64,000 bases of DNA, from contig CAJJDP010000029.1 in NCBI GenBank assembly GCA_905182995.1, positions 248,001 to 312,000 on the forward strand, written 5' to 3'. Below are positions 40,101 through 55,363 of this stretch, in pieces (positions within the stretch are counted from its first letter, which is position 1; the number at the start of each line of letters is the position of its first letter). Source of the DNA: Paramecium octaurelia. Taxonomy: Eukaryota; Ciliophora; Oligohymenophorea; Peniculida; Parameciidae. The notes under the pieces were generated by a model. The model saw nothing but the letters and a program-made list of their open reading frames with translations, was not told the origin of the DNA and did not search any database. The position numbers and the translations under genes were made by a program.

Positions 40101-40668
40101 TTGCATAAAGATCAATTAATTTTGAATTTCTTTCATGAATGTTTTGTATATTTTATGCTTCATTCAGTTTATCTATAAATATTTTTTCACTCTGTTTTTC
40201 TGTCTCTTGCTTTTTCTTCAGAATTTAATTGAAAACTCTTTTGGTTAAAAATTTAGCTCCTATTTATTTTATATCTTTGCTTTTATTCCCAAATAATATT
40301 CCTGTTTTTTTAGGAGTTTCTTATTATTATTATTGATCTGGTGATCTGCGATCTCTATCCCCTCTAAAAGATCGAGGCTCATCAACTTTTTATTTATGGA
40401 ATTATTATCTATCGAAATGTCTTTCCTATTTCTTCTGTGGAGAACTCTATTCATGCTACTAATTTTCATTTCCCTCCTTTTTTTGTTATTATTAGTGTCT
40501 CTATTCTGATTTTTAATGTTATTTTTTTGGTTTATCAGCACTCTTGCCAGAGAATAACACCTTTTTATTGGATTAATCATTAGGCGGTTGGGGAGCTTGG
40601 GTTGAAAACCTAAATAAGGATGTCTGAATATGAAGAGCAGATCCAATAATATTCCTCAACCTTATCAT
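37186..40668 (-). CDS. Large probable mitochondrial protein with helical repeats
   Basis: A 1,100-aa protein. The N-terminus MIRLRNIIGSALHIQTSLFR is a good mitochondrial presequence. A Gln/Lys-rich linker (about residues 30-125) leads into helical segments resembling pentatricopeptide-like repeats (for example RNSKLIDLYASQSKWDKVKD, FGLFADRFQYPELAVEIF), then a Lys/Arg-rich region. The C-terminal part is compact, with several Cys and His. Seven introns of 22-29 nt were placed; three end in AAG or lie at ambiguous sites, including the last one before YSHTNDQAFVSLSDIEF. It may be an organelle RNA-processing factor or a ciliate-specific mitoribosomal protein. The identity is inference. Confidence 0.6.
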
Positions 40669-40705
40669 TTTAGATTTAAATTAATATTAAAATAAACAAA
40701 AATAA
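40669..40705. promoter_or_regulatory. 37-bp divergent intergenic region
   Basis: Separates the start codons of the large mitochondrial gene (minus) and PARG (plus). Entirely AT-rich. A shared or overlapping promoter is implied by the spacing alone. Confidence 0.35.
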
Positions 40706-41866
40706 ATGCAACAATTCACAAATCAAAACTAAAATTATTATTATTAATATAAGCAGTTTAAATTATAGGAGAAAATAAACATATCAAACAAGGTCAATCC
40801 CTAGGTTGAAAAATGCATAGAAATAATGAAATGCAATGAAAAATTCAAAAACAAAACATTACCCTTTATGATAGAATCAGTTCAATAATTACTTCAATAA
40901 AAACCATAAATACAACTGTTATTGCAAAATCAATCACTTGCCTTACCCAGAAAAACTGTATTTTCACTCCTATGTCTTATGTATTTTGAATTAACCATAC
41001 AACAATCTGTGTAGAACTTCAAATTTCCTTAGTATTTCAGTTTTTCTACCTATTATTTATAAGGAAGTCAATTAGAAAAGCTGAAATGTCTCATAAATTA
41101 CTTTAATTAATGTGTTGACTTCCCAGAGTATTTCAACTTACCAGACATAATTTACCAAAGAAGTTCATTGGTCGATGTTCCAAATTGGATAAATAGTCAA
41201 CTCCCACTTTCAGATTTCAAATTTGAAAAAAAAAAGAATGAAGATCATTTGAATTGTGGAATCGTTGACTTTAGCGATCGTTATTTTGGAGGTAAGGTGG
41301 CAGCTGGAAGAGGATGTGCTTAAGAAGAGGTTTTATTGTTGATAAATCCGGAAGCCATAATTGCCTCATTATTCACTTCATAATTAGGAGATAAAGAAAG
41401 TTTGATCATTTCAGGAATACTTCAGTTTAATGAATATAGAGGCTATGAAGATAGTTTTGCTTGCATCCCTACAAAATATCAAAACAAAGGGCAAACTTTA
41501 ATTGCAATTGATGCAATATATTTCGCTACCAAACCTTAAGGTTATTAATTCACTTAGGAGGCTATATTTAGAGAGCTGAATAAATCTTTCAGTGGATTCC
41601 AAGGTAGTTAATAGTAGATTATTTCGACTGGTAAATGGGGTTGTGGTATTTATGGAGGAGACAAGCAACTAAAAACTTTGATTTAATGGATCTCATTTAG
41701 TTAGGCTCATCCAAATGGCACTATAATATTTAATGGATTAGATGATAAAGCATATAATGACTTAGGAAAGAGATTAGAATTGTGCAAAAAGAGGTATCAA
41801 AATGTTGGAAATTTATTGAAAGCCATATTGAATTCAAGTTAAAAAAATATTCTAGATAAAATTTGA
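40706..41866 (+). CDS. Poly(ADP-ribose) glycohydrolase (PARG)
   Basis: A 386-aa enzyme that cleaves ADP-ribose polymers from proteins. The catalytic loop GGKVAAGRGCAQEEV matches the PARG signature, with the two consecutive Glu preceded by Gln. Other family blocks are VDFSDRYFGG, LIISGILQFNEYRGY (matching TGTEQYSEYTGY), IAIDAIYF, RELNKSFSGFQG and TGKWGCGIYGGDKQLK. It lacks the long regulatory N-terminus of mammalian PARG. No intron is needed, which is unusual in this window. A macrodomain gene lies 1.2 kb downstream. Confidence 0.92.
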
Positions 41867-42648
41867 TGAAATTTGTGATAATTACAATTCTATTATATCT
41901 AATTTAATAATAAGAATATATCATATCTATTAGGTGAAATTTGGTTATTGTTTTTTAATCACTTTTGTAGAATGATTGTTTACTATTTTTTATAATGCTT
42001 TATTTTTTTAATTAGTCTAATTACTTTAGATTTATTTAATTCTTATATCCCTAAATGTCAATATCGAAGCTAAATTGCATTTTTCTAATTATTTAATTAT
42101 AAAATCAATTAAATTAGAATATTTAATCACTTTTTGTAGTTAAAAATATTTTTATACAAGCCAAATATCTTCAATTCAACTTATAATTCTTATAATTTCT
42201 TTTAAAAAAACAGTTATACTTTCATGATTAAATATCTTCTGATGATTTGTATCTAATTTCATACAAATGTAATTCTTCATTTTTGCATGATCGAATCTAC
42301 TTATATTAGAATATTTAATTTGGAACTATTAAACCATTTTATTGGATAATCTTACTTTACTTAATAGTTAATAATTAAATAAAATATTATTCAAATTAAG
42401 CAATAAAGGCTCATTTAAAAATGAAATATAAATTATAACTAATCTTTAATCCTACTCTTTTTGCAAAACACACTGAGATTGTACAATTTACTATCAAGAA
42501 TTTATGGAAAATAAATAATTTTACATTTATTTAAGTGGGTTATGGTATTTAAGTCTTTTGAAAATTTAATAGTGTTTTAGAGTTCTTGCTCTTCTATATT
42601 TTGTTTTGATAAAAATATTAAAAAAATTTTTAATTAAGATTTTAAGAA
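41867..42648. other. Intergenic, very AT-rich
   Basis: About 780 bp between PARG and eL34. I see no supported reading frame and no tRNA-like cloverleaf by eye. Confidence 0.5.
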
Positions 42649-42997
42649 ATGGGCGTAAGAATTACATATCGCAGAAGAACCAGCTATAATACAAGATCTA
42701 ATAAGATTAGAAAGGTCAAGACACCAGGTATTAAAATACTCCATGTTAGGTGGCAATGTTGTTGTTTAATACCCAAATAAAAAGACTAGTGCTTCAACTT
42801 GTGCAGATTCTAATTTGAATGTTGTCTTAAATGGACTCAAACGCATTAGACCCACAAAACTTAAGTAACTTGCCAGAAGACAAAGAACAGTATCAAGACC
42901 ATATGGAGGAGTATTGAGTGCTGGAGCCTTAAAAAATCGCATCATCAGAGCCTTCTTGGTAGAAGAAGTGAAAATAGTGAAACAAATCAAAAAGTGA
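42649..42997 (+). CDS. RPL34: 60S ribosomal protein eL34
   Basis: A 108-aa basic protein of the large ribosomal subunit. Family blocks are [19 protein letters not shown] at the start, [19 protein letters not shown] and [19 protein letters not shown]. The Cys residues of the zinc-binding form are mostly absent; one Cys remains. The intron 42728-42749 (22 nt) splits the VKTPGGN segment. Length and charge match eL34. Confidence 0.93.
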
Positions 42998-43023
42998 TTT
43001 AATCATACATTAATATTTAATTT

Positions 43024-43934
43024 ATGGGATAGTATTGCTGTGTTTATGAATAAAATACTTAAGTACAATAAGAAAATCATTCTACTCAATTGATTATGGA
43101 GAAAATCATCCATAATATCACAATCAAGTTAACCTAAGGGAAATTGATTGATGAAAATGTAGATGCTGTTGTAGCTATGGCTGATCCTCAATTTAATGTC
43201 ACCAGCCATCTCTCACGGCAAATCCTTAAAATGGGTGGGAAACAAATGTATGAAAATCTACTCAGTTGTTAGAGGAAGAAATAGACTATAGATTTTGGAG
43301 ATGTCATATATACACATGCAGAAGAATTAGATTTTGATTTTATTTTCTTTGCACTCTTGCCTCCGTTCTATGAAATCGATTATGATCAATAAATACGAAG
43401 ATAGATGAGATCATTTTAATACAATGGAGATGATTCTATAGAGAGCAGCATTTAGGAATATACAGGCTAGAACGAAAAATAGTATATATAGCATTCCATA
43501 AAGAAAACCCTTCTTTTAGTATTTAGCTTTATCTATGTAGTGTAATGATTTGGGATTAAGTTCTGTAAGCTTCCCGGTGATATCATCTGAAGCTTAAATA
43601 AATTCAAAATGTTACACTGCTCTTGTTATGCTTTTGACTATTAAATAATTTATTGAAGAAAAGCACAGTCAATTAAAGAACCTATAATTAATCAACATCA
43701 CTATTGCTGTAAGTGTACAAGATAAACAAATAGGATAAAGCATACATAAAGCCTTTTCGACATGTTTTGAATAGGTTGACTGATGGGTAGTAAATAGTTG
43801 ATTATTACGAAACACCTTAATTGGGGCCGTAAGAGGATAATTAAGTGGACTCGTTCGAAAATGAAATAATTCAATTTGGAAAGATGTACAAAAATAGGAA
43901 AGATGATAGAAGCAAATAATAGGATTCCATATGA
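43024..43934 (+). CDS. Macrodomain protein with a possible lipidated N-terminus
   Basis: About 284 aa. The N-terminus MGQYCC offers Gly2 and Cys5/Cys6 for myristoylation and palmitoylation, a membrane-anchoring pattern (inference). The body reads as a macrodomain: VDAVVAMADPQFNVTSHL (usual form VDAIVNAAN), FGDVIYTHA, then LSMQCNDLGLSSVSFPVIS, as in the late strand of macrodomains that bind ADP-ribose. The Asn of the usual NAAN is not conserved, so catalysis is doubtful. Introns are 43482-43503 (22 nt, ends AAG) and 43764-43797 (34 nt; a 16-nt alternative keeps the same frame). It ends 32 bp before the next ATG I prefer. Confidence 0.7.
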
Positions 43935-43966
43935 CAAATACTAATTATTTATTTTTATTAACGATT

Positions 43967-46153
43967 ATGATAACCAAAATGATACAGGATAGACAAAGGA
44001 AAACGTAAAACATAGATGAAAATGAATTGGATTCTTTCAATCAATATTTACAAAGGGACAATCAACAGATGATATAATGTTCCAAAATTAAAATGAATCT
44101 CGGAATGCCTGTGATTGCAGAATAATTAAATGAAACACAAGCCAACACACGTTAATCGATCATATCTTAAAGTAAAACTCAGTCGCCTGATAAAAAAGCC
44201 ATTGTAATAGAAGATATAAAACTGAATATTCGAATAGTATTCAAATTTTACACTAGTTTTGGTAATCGCAACAACACTCGATTTCTTAAGTCTAATAAAT
44301 TTATTAAAATGCTCTCTGATGCTCAGATATCACCTCAATTGTTATCCAATAGGGATTGTGAGATCTTGTATGCCTCTCACACAAAGAATAATGAAAGTCT
44401 CACACTCGAATAGTTTTAAAATCTAATTCCTAAGTTGGCTATGATGATATATCCATAACAGAATGTACGTTAAGCTTTTTTAAATTTGTACAAAGAGTAT
44501 TTGTCTATCCTGTCACAAAAAATATTGAATTTTACTGAATTCGGACAACAGATACAATTTGTATTGTAACCCATCAATCATGAAGTGAAGGAATTTGTAA
44601 TGCCAATATTATAGCAATTAACAAATCTTCATAAATTTATCTTTGAGGATCAAAGTTCGAATTTAAGTAAAGTATAATGGTAGTTCATGCAGTTCTTGAC
44701 CTTATGTGAATTATTGCCAAATTACATAAATTAATCTTAAGCTTAGATGATATTTGATAATATTTAGATTCGGTAACCTCTATTCAACTTATAGGAAACT
44801 GGAAACTACATATTCACTCTGAATAACTTTGTTGAAAGTTTAATAATTATCTCTAGAGCCATACCAAATCTAGACGAGTTCACTTAATTTAGATTACTCT
44901 TAGATAAGATTGAAAATTCATAGGCCTTTAGTTAGTATCTGCTAAAATTGAATAGAACTCAAAGTGATAAAGTAAGATTGTTTCACAATATTGAGAAAAG
45001 TAGATTATGTAAATGGGATAATTATAATTAATAAAGTTAAATCATGAACAGTAGTTAAAATAATTATATAACTCATGCAAACAATTAAAATACCTATATT
45101 GGAAGCACTAATTCGAAGTCTAATGAAAGCAGAGCAAATATATCATTAATGAAGTAATCTAAGGTTATGTTGGAAATTGATTAATAAACACTTGCATCTC
45201 TAAAAAGACTGTTTGAATTTTATGCTTAGAGTGGAGAACCAACTAATATATAATCCCTACAAAAAAGTAAATTTAACAAATTGTTATTGCAAACCGGGAT
45301 AATGAATAATATTATACCATAAACTGAAGCTGATATGATTTATTCAAAGCTCTGTGGGGCTCAATCTATAAAAGCATCGTAAAAAAACAATTAATTAACG
45401 AATGGGAAGATGACTTTTTCTTAGTTTTAATAAAGCATAGGGTTGATAGCGGATAAGTGCGGCATGGAAGTGAGTGATCTCATTTAATAGCATTTATTAC
45501 CACTAGAGAAATAGATCTCTGATGACAATAAAGAATAAATATTATAAATTTTGGTTGAACTCCTATAAGATGAACAGATTGTATTATTATTAAACTATTA
45601 AATTAGATATAATTATATGAAATAATCTAACCTGTTTTTAATTGGTATTTTCAAGAATATTCTAAATAATAATAAAATTAAATCTTAAGTCTCCCAGAAT
45701 TTTTAAAATTTTGTTAAGATTTTGAACTCTCAAATATTTTAATTTCACAAACTCAACTAACTTAGGTATTTTATTCAGTTGCCTCACTTAATTAAGAAGG
45801 ACAAGAGTATTCTGATTTAGTATACCTTGACAAGTCTTAGTTTGTGGAAACGATAAGCATCATAGCCATAATCATCTATTAAACCATCCCAAACTATATT
45901 TAAAGAGTACTTAAATTAATGTAATTTTAGATTGTTTACTTATTGGAGAGAATATTTCAATCTCAGAATGCCTCAAAGATTTATATTAAATAAAATAAGT
46001 ATTAAAACTAACTAAATTAGATTATAAGCAAAATTCTTTGGTGCACTGGATGAAATTAAATATAGATTCCTTTAGAAGGAGGCAAAATAAAATGAGGATG
46101 AAAATTATAATTTCGATGACCTGGTAAATGGTACAATATATAGATTGCAATGA
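43967..46153 (+). CDS. Large protein with a p25-alpha/TPPP-like segment
   Basis: A 728-aa intronless gene. Most of the protein is helical and Gln/Leu-rich with no clear domain. Around residues 430-510, the segment LKRLFEFYAQSGEPTN, then KFNKLLLQTGIMNN and ADMIYSKLCG follows the p25-alpha/TPPP pattern (FxxF...G...KFxKLLxxxGI...DxIFxK). TPPP proteins bind and bundle microtubules. An upstream in-frame ATG at 43931 overlaps the stop of the macrodomain gene, so I prefer ATG 43967. It converges on the next gene with 16 bp between stops. Confidence 0.6.
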
Positions 46154-46169
46154 TGCTTGTATAATTAAA

Positions 46170-47151
46170 TCAGAATAATTCATTAATTAAGTCTTTCAAC
46201 TCTAAAATAGTGCTCTCTTATTGTTTCTCTTTGACAGGGAATTCAATATTGAAAGATTCCTCCTTCTACTAAGGTTCTTAGACTTCGTTATATATTTCCT
46301 TCAAGTTAACCTTTCGATATTTTCCTGATATTATCATCCTGCTCACCTTTTGTCTTTCCCTCTGCTCCTACAATGAATGTCCATATTGTGAAAATGATTG
46401 TTTAGGAATAAGAGTAGTGCTCTGAAAGGCTGATTAAGGGGGATTTTATAGATTTCGAGAACATTGACAACAAAATATGTCTGTTTTTTGTGCTTGCGGA
46501 CTTAAAACCAAGAATATTGGGGATTGACAACATTTGCTGCATGGAATCCATTCAGAATCTAAAGTTACATTGTGAGTTGTACCTGAAAAATAGATGTAGA
46601 ACTTTTCGGAGAGTTCGTGTTGACAGATCAACAGATTAACCTCTTAGATAGTAAGTTCTTTAAACTTGTCTTACACTATGTTAAGTACGGATAGTCTCCT
46701 CCTGTCTCCAGGGGGGAGTGCCTTAACTTTATTATTCATGTTATTGTGTAGAATTGTTCGATAGTTGGCTAAATTAGGCAGGCGAGATTACTTTTCATAA
46801 AGTATATCTTCATAAATCTCTTACTTGGCTTTGTCTCCATCTCCATATTATTAGGTTACTCTGAAAAGAGCATATTAGGTTACCGCTGACTCTGAGATGT
46901 TGCGGCTCTCGGAACATGGCGAATCGACTATTTGGTTATTTATTTATTATCACTTAAGCAGTGGAGGGTTTCTTGACAGGTTAGGTTTAAGATGTTTGTG
47001 GACGTACTTAAAATGTGGAGTTATAACCTTAAACTGGATTGAAAGGATAATTCTGAAATACTATTCCCTTTTTCAATTTCCCAACAGATAGTGAATTCTA
47101 ATGTATCACTCTTAAATTATCGTGTTGAGTTCGATAATAATTATAATTCAT
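46170..47151 (-). CDS. Unknown protein with a C-terminal zinc-ribbon-like Cys cluster
   Basis: A 318-aa protein. The N-terminal 100 residues are Asn/Gln/Pro-rich and basic. The middle is helical (SVLNIVQDKFKELTIQEV). A CSKCC and CCQC pair about 25 residues apart could bind one zinc. The tail is Gln/Glu-rich. The intron 46859-46883 (25 nt) ends GAG; a 23-nt version ending CAG gives a frame that stops early, so the longer one is chosen. GC content is higher than in neighbouring genes. No family recognised. Confidence 0.6.
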
Positions 47152-47313
47152 ATTAAATTTATTATCACATAAATTTTAATTTATTTGATATAACATTTTT
47201 ATATTGGGGTTGATCAATTGAATAATTAAAATCTTATAGAAAGAGTAAGAAAACCTTGATTTATAATTGTTTAAATATCAACTATATTAAATTCTAATTT
47301 TATTAAAAAATTT

Positions 47314-50466
<3,153 letters not shown>

Positions 50467-51069
50467 GAAGTAGATTTAATAAGTATAATATAAAATTTTT
50501 TCACAACCCCAATCTATGGATGCTCTTACGTTTCTAAATCTCCTCTGTTATTCATGATATTTTCTTTTTTCATTCATTTTAAATCTTTTATCAAGAATAT
50601 TATGTCTTATTTATTTCCAATATAAATAAAAGTAAAAAATCAAATAGTTAATTATTAATTATTGAATTGTACTACTCATAAAGAATTTTAAAAGTGTTTT
50701 TAGCGGTTTCGAAAATAAATAATATTAAATGGTATTTTTAGTAATTATTTAAATTAAATGAATTAAAATGAAAAACGAATAATAAGTAAAAAATATTTTA
50801 GTATTAAAAAGGATTACTCCTTTTTTGAAAGTATCTTATATAAAATAAAACAATAATGCAATAACATATATATAGTTAGTATTATTGAAATATCCTAAGG
50901 GTTAATAATTCATTTTGAATTGGATTGAATTATGATTTTATAAAATTCAAGAGATTCTAATTGGAAGAAGAGTGGGAGGCGTGATAATATTCAGTAATTT
51001 TATAGATATTAATTCAAGGCTATCTGAATTGAATATTAAAATGGAAAAATATTAATTATTAATTGATTT
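50467..51069. other. Intergenic, very AT-rich
   Basis: About 600 bp between two plus-strand genes. Nothing supported here. Confidence 0.5.
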
Positions 51070-53737
51070 ATGCAAAAATATAAATCGATAAAAACCTGGG
51101 AGAGATTAAACAAAATAAAAGCGCCAGTGCCTAAATATGAGTATGATAACTTTAAAGAGATTGATGAGAAGTTTAAATAATTTGAAGAGTAACAAGGTGA
51201 TCCAGAATTCAGTAATACAACTACAGCCTTTGGAACAATCCTTATTTAGACAGCAGTCTAAGGATTACAAATGACTAATGTATTCTAAAGCTAGGGATAA
51301 CCCTTAAACAGGCTGAGTCAAAGGTTTTCATTCACATAATTTAATTAGCATCCTGAAGGCGTTTGATATCAATCCTACCCAATTAAATTAGCTAAAGACA
51401 TCTTCAGAAAGACAGTAATTTTTACCTAATAAGCAAGTGAATACATTAAGCTTTAAATGAATAGTACCATTGATACATTGTTAAAAAACTGGTCTGATAA
51501 GATTATTCTAAAAGAACAAAAGTATAAAGAGACTGACCAATAGATGAAAAAGGAGAAGATAAATAATTAAACAAAAAAGCACTTTAAATGGTTATAATTG
51601 AAAACTAAATATGAGCAATTAAAAAATAAATTAAGATAAATTGTAGTAGACAAATTAAACGATTATGAGAATCAGCAATTGGCTGCCAAAACTCAAAATA
51701 AGCATTTAATGCTAAAAAATGTGTAAGTGATTACAACCCGTCATATATTTGAGAATATGGAAAAGTATGGTCATTCTAATGAATTTCATTTTTTAAAGTC
51801 GTTGGGATAAGATAGATTGAAACACATAAAAGAGAGGTCGAATAGACAGATGACATAGCAATTTGACAATTTCAATGATGAAGGATAAAAATAATCATAA
51901 TATCAAGTGGTTTGGAATAATTAACAGGAGAAAGTGTTTACTAAGTAAAGAAGTTAAACTAAACAATTATTTACGTATTTCTATAGTTCTCAATATTTTT
52001 AGAAATGAAATAGCATGTTCTAATTGGAATGATTTAGGATTCTTGCCTATTCTGCAATAGATGACATTAAATGAGAAAAAAAAATAGTAAAGAGAACACA
52101 TTCTTAACAAATATACAGATGGAGAATTTCTGACAGCCTAAGAGTTACAATTTTTGGCCAACACTAGCGAATTGCTCAATGCTTGTTTGGATAAAGATTT
52201 CTTTTAGAGAGCTGCCAATTAAGTAAATCCAGATTTGTTATTCAATATGGAATTGTCATTGGCTGAATAGATTTTAAAAGACTATGGAGAAATGAAATCT
52301 GCTACAATTAATGCTAGATTGCAATACATTAGAATGAAAATAGAAAAAACGAAATAGAAATTAGCATAAAGAGAGAAAAAATTGTAAAAACAATCTATTG
52401 ATGAATATAATATGGAGTTAAATAGAAAGTATATAAAAGTATGCAAAACGGTAGTTAAGCATATGGAAAGGACTGGAAAGTTTGAAGAAAAGATTCCTAG
52501 TGAAATTCCAGGAGCTACTCAATTGAAGGATTATTTAATGGGTAGGATTACTGAGAGACAATTCATTACGAAATTGTATGACTATGTTTTTGAAAAAGAG
52601 AGGAAGAGATAATATATTGACATGAATGATGAGGACAATTTATTTTAAAATTATCCATCTAAATAATAAATAGCAAGTTCAAAATAAATTCAACCTTAAA
52701 GTCCAAGATTGAAAAATGAAAAAAATAAAAGATAGGAATACTTAAAATAAATGGCTAGACCTAAAAGTACTATTGGAATATAATTCACTTAAAATATCAA
52801 AAGACATGTTTTCCATCCTTCCACAAAGTTATTAATTGATAAAAAACTTGAATGTGAAGATAATGAATTAGCTTATATCAATCCAATCTATGCTTAATAC
52901 AACAAATCAGAATAAGAGAAATTTAAATTAGGCTTAAAGAGTCATCCTGCTTTGAGATAAAGAAAAAACTTCTTAAAATTTTATTCTGGTGGACCTCCCA
53001 ATCAACCTGAGTTAGAACATTGGAAAAGTCCTAATTATTAACCTACGTAAAGAGAAATAAGAGCAGCAATCATGATCTAAAGAAAACTGAGGTCATTATT
53101 TAGAGAAAAGAAACTAAGGTAAAAATTGGAGGAAAGAAGAAAACAAATCTATTATTTATTCAAAGACAATTGTGAAAATATGATTCATTAGATTGAATTA
53201 GGATAAGATTAATAGGTTTCTTATTTTTATTTAAACAAATAACTTGAAAGATGTAAAACAATAGCTAGAGATCAAATCAATTTTAGTAGTATAAAAACTG
53301 AAGAAAACACCCGCAAAAACACAGAAAAGAAAAGCTTTCTCTTAAGCACAGGAGCATCTACTCCTACTACTAAAGGAATTTAAAGTTTAAGAATTCCTGC
53401 TCCTTCAAATAAGATTAAGGTTGATTTTTTATTTGAAGCAGTCCGAAAAAATAGAATTATGATGATAAAGTAAGCTCATTTTGTCTATTCTGCGAATGAT
53501 GTCAACTCATAAAACTATGATGGAATCACTCCCCTACATGTTGCAGTTGTAAAAGGTAATTGGGACTTTGTAGAATGGTATAATATATAACTATGACAAT
53601 TTAGGTTGCTATAGAATGGTGCAGATCCCTATATTATGGATTAATCTAGTATTACTCCCATTGATATGGCCAGGCATTTAAAATAAACTAAAGTAACATG
53701 TATTTCACTTATCATTTTAGATTATAAGACTCTTTGA
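51070..53737 (+). CDS. Coiled-coil protein with an IQ-like motif and C-terminal ankyrin repeats
   Basis: An 854-aa protein. The first 550 residues are charged and helical, with long coiled-coil stretches (for example DTLLKNWSDKIILKEQKYKE). A basic AAIMIQRKLRSLFREKKLR segment fits an IQ motif for calmodulin-family proteins. Two ankyrin units end the protein (NYDGITPLHVAVVKGNWDFV and LLQNGADPYIMDQSSITPID). Introns are 51324-51348 (25 nt, starting GTT), 51415-51437 (23 nt, ends AAG), 51975-52002 (28 nt) and 53578-53604 (27 nt). Without the first two, an apparent in-frame TGA at 51364 appears. IQ plus ankyrin suggests a Ca-regulated scaffold, perhaps axonemal (inference). Confidence 0.7.
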
Positions 53738-54218
53738 GTAATACAAAAAAATATGAGGTGATTTTGATTAATAATCATATATCTTAGAATATTATCTAAT
53801 TTTTCAACTTTAATTCATATCATATTTATCAACTCTAATAACTCTTCATCTAGTTTTATAATGGAAATTCCTAAATTTTCTATTTCATTATTTACTGATG
53901 CAAATTAATAATATAGCTATCTTATTTTATAAGCTTGCATAACTTTACTTATTTAGTTGAGGAATTCAAGAATTATTGAATTATTTTCATTTTCAAATAA
54001 ACATGATGATAGGTGTATAATAATGATACTTTACCTTAATAAACTAATTTCATAATATGGAAACTTGATAAATTAATAAAATATCACATAGATATTCTAT
54101 AAATACATGTTTAGTTGAGGATAGTAATAAAATAAGTTTTACCATAACAAAAATAGAGTACTTTATTTATGAATAGTTATAAATAGATTAAATAGTATTT
54201 GTGAATATAAATTTAATA
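53738..54218. other. Intergenic, AT-rich
   Basis: About 480 bp with no supported feature. Confidence 0.5.
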
Positions 54219-55332
54219 ATGAAAATATTTTCTCCTCATACAATGAGGATGCTTATTCCTCGATTTAGTCGTACATTCTTGCAGAAAGAGATTATCCAAG
54301 ATCCATTAGCTGCTTCATCTAAATCTATGAATACACCAAAGATTTACAGAACAAAGACTGGGTAAATATCTATGGGATTGTATGAAGTATATATAATGTT
54401 CAAAAGTTTAGAAAATGCTTTAAGAAGCAAAAGAAAAATCTTTAGCTATTCCTTCTCCAGATGCAGATATTCCTTATAATTTTGAGGGGATAGACCAAAT
54501 TCCAGAAACTAAGGATTCTTTTCTTTTTTAACAAATTCTGAATGAGAATGAAATCAGGGAGAAAACACTTCAAACACATTTAATTAAGATGTATTAAGGA
54601 TTTTTGATGTCAATGGAAGTGGCTGATGAAACTTATTTAAATGAATATTGTGAAAAAGGATTTGCTGAAAAGACCTTAGAAGCTTTGGAAAAATTAAAAA
54701 TGAGAGGAGAAAGAGTTGTAGCCTTTGAAGATTTTTCAGTGACATCAGGACAACCATTTCCTTATCAAGGGTTTTTTGTTGATCAAGTGATGGTCAGAGG
54801 TTTATCTACAATCAGATCAGAAAATCTCCCTAAATCTTAATATCATTATTATAATGATTTAGATAAATTAGGTTGCGTTGTATTTACACCATTGAGCTTA
54901 TAAGATCCTAGCAATTTTAAGACAAAAGAGTAAGGAGATAAATTATATGATGACTATAAAAAAGTGTTAGTTCGATGTTTGTTAAGAATATAATCTCCAA
55001 TGAGATTAAAACTCATCAAGCCAAATGGATAAGAGCTTTTGGAATCAAATGACAATTATTCTTATAATCATCTTGTTTTATTTGAGTCAGAATGTGAAAT
55101 GCCTCCAAAAAAGAAGCAAAGACGGGATTCATATAGAAGGGTTTCTAAATTTTAATTAGAAACATATATGGAATGGATGAGAAATTGTGTACCTTAAGTT
55201 TGGAAAATTGCTGATGTAGATAACTGGATGAAATGCAATCCTTTGATAAAAGAATCTCACAAAGACTTTTAAGATGAAGTTTTCTAAGGGTCAAAATATG
55301 ATGAAAATGTAATTGACATAAGAAGAATTTGA
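54219..55332 (+). CDS. Probable mitochondrial protein with a Tim44/mL45-like domain
   Basis: A 362-aa protein. The N-terminus (FSPHTMRMLIPRFSRTFLQK) has the Arg/Ser pattern of a mitochondrial presequence. The middle, with THLIKMYQGFLMSMEVADE, then EYCEKGFAEKTLEALEKL, resembles the start of the Tim44-like fold, which is shared by the import-motor subunit Tim44 and mitoribosomal mL45; length and basic middle (PPKKKQRRDSYRR) suit mL45 somewhat better. One intron: 54387-54411 (25 nt). An internal ATG at 54243 is an alternative start. It ends 31 bp from the convergent UTP11 gene. Confidence 0.6.
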
Positions 55333-55363
55333 TCAGTTTATAACCAAAATTATCATATAATTA

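Noticed and set aside
43931..43933. ATG overlapping the macrodomain stop as the start of the p25-alpha-like gene
   Set aside because: A better start is the in-frame ATG 43967 downstream, which avoids an overlap; the upstream codons are AT-rich and not clearly coding.
51364..51366. In-frame TGA in the IQ/ankyrin gene as possible recoding to Trp
   Set aside because: Two short introns (51324-51348 and 51415-51437) give a stop-free, protein-like path, so recoding is not needed.
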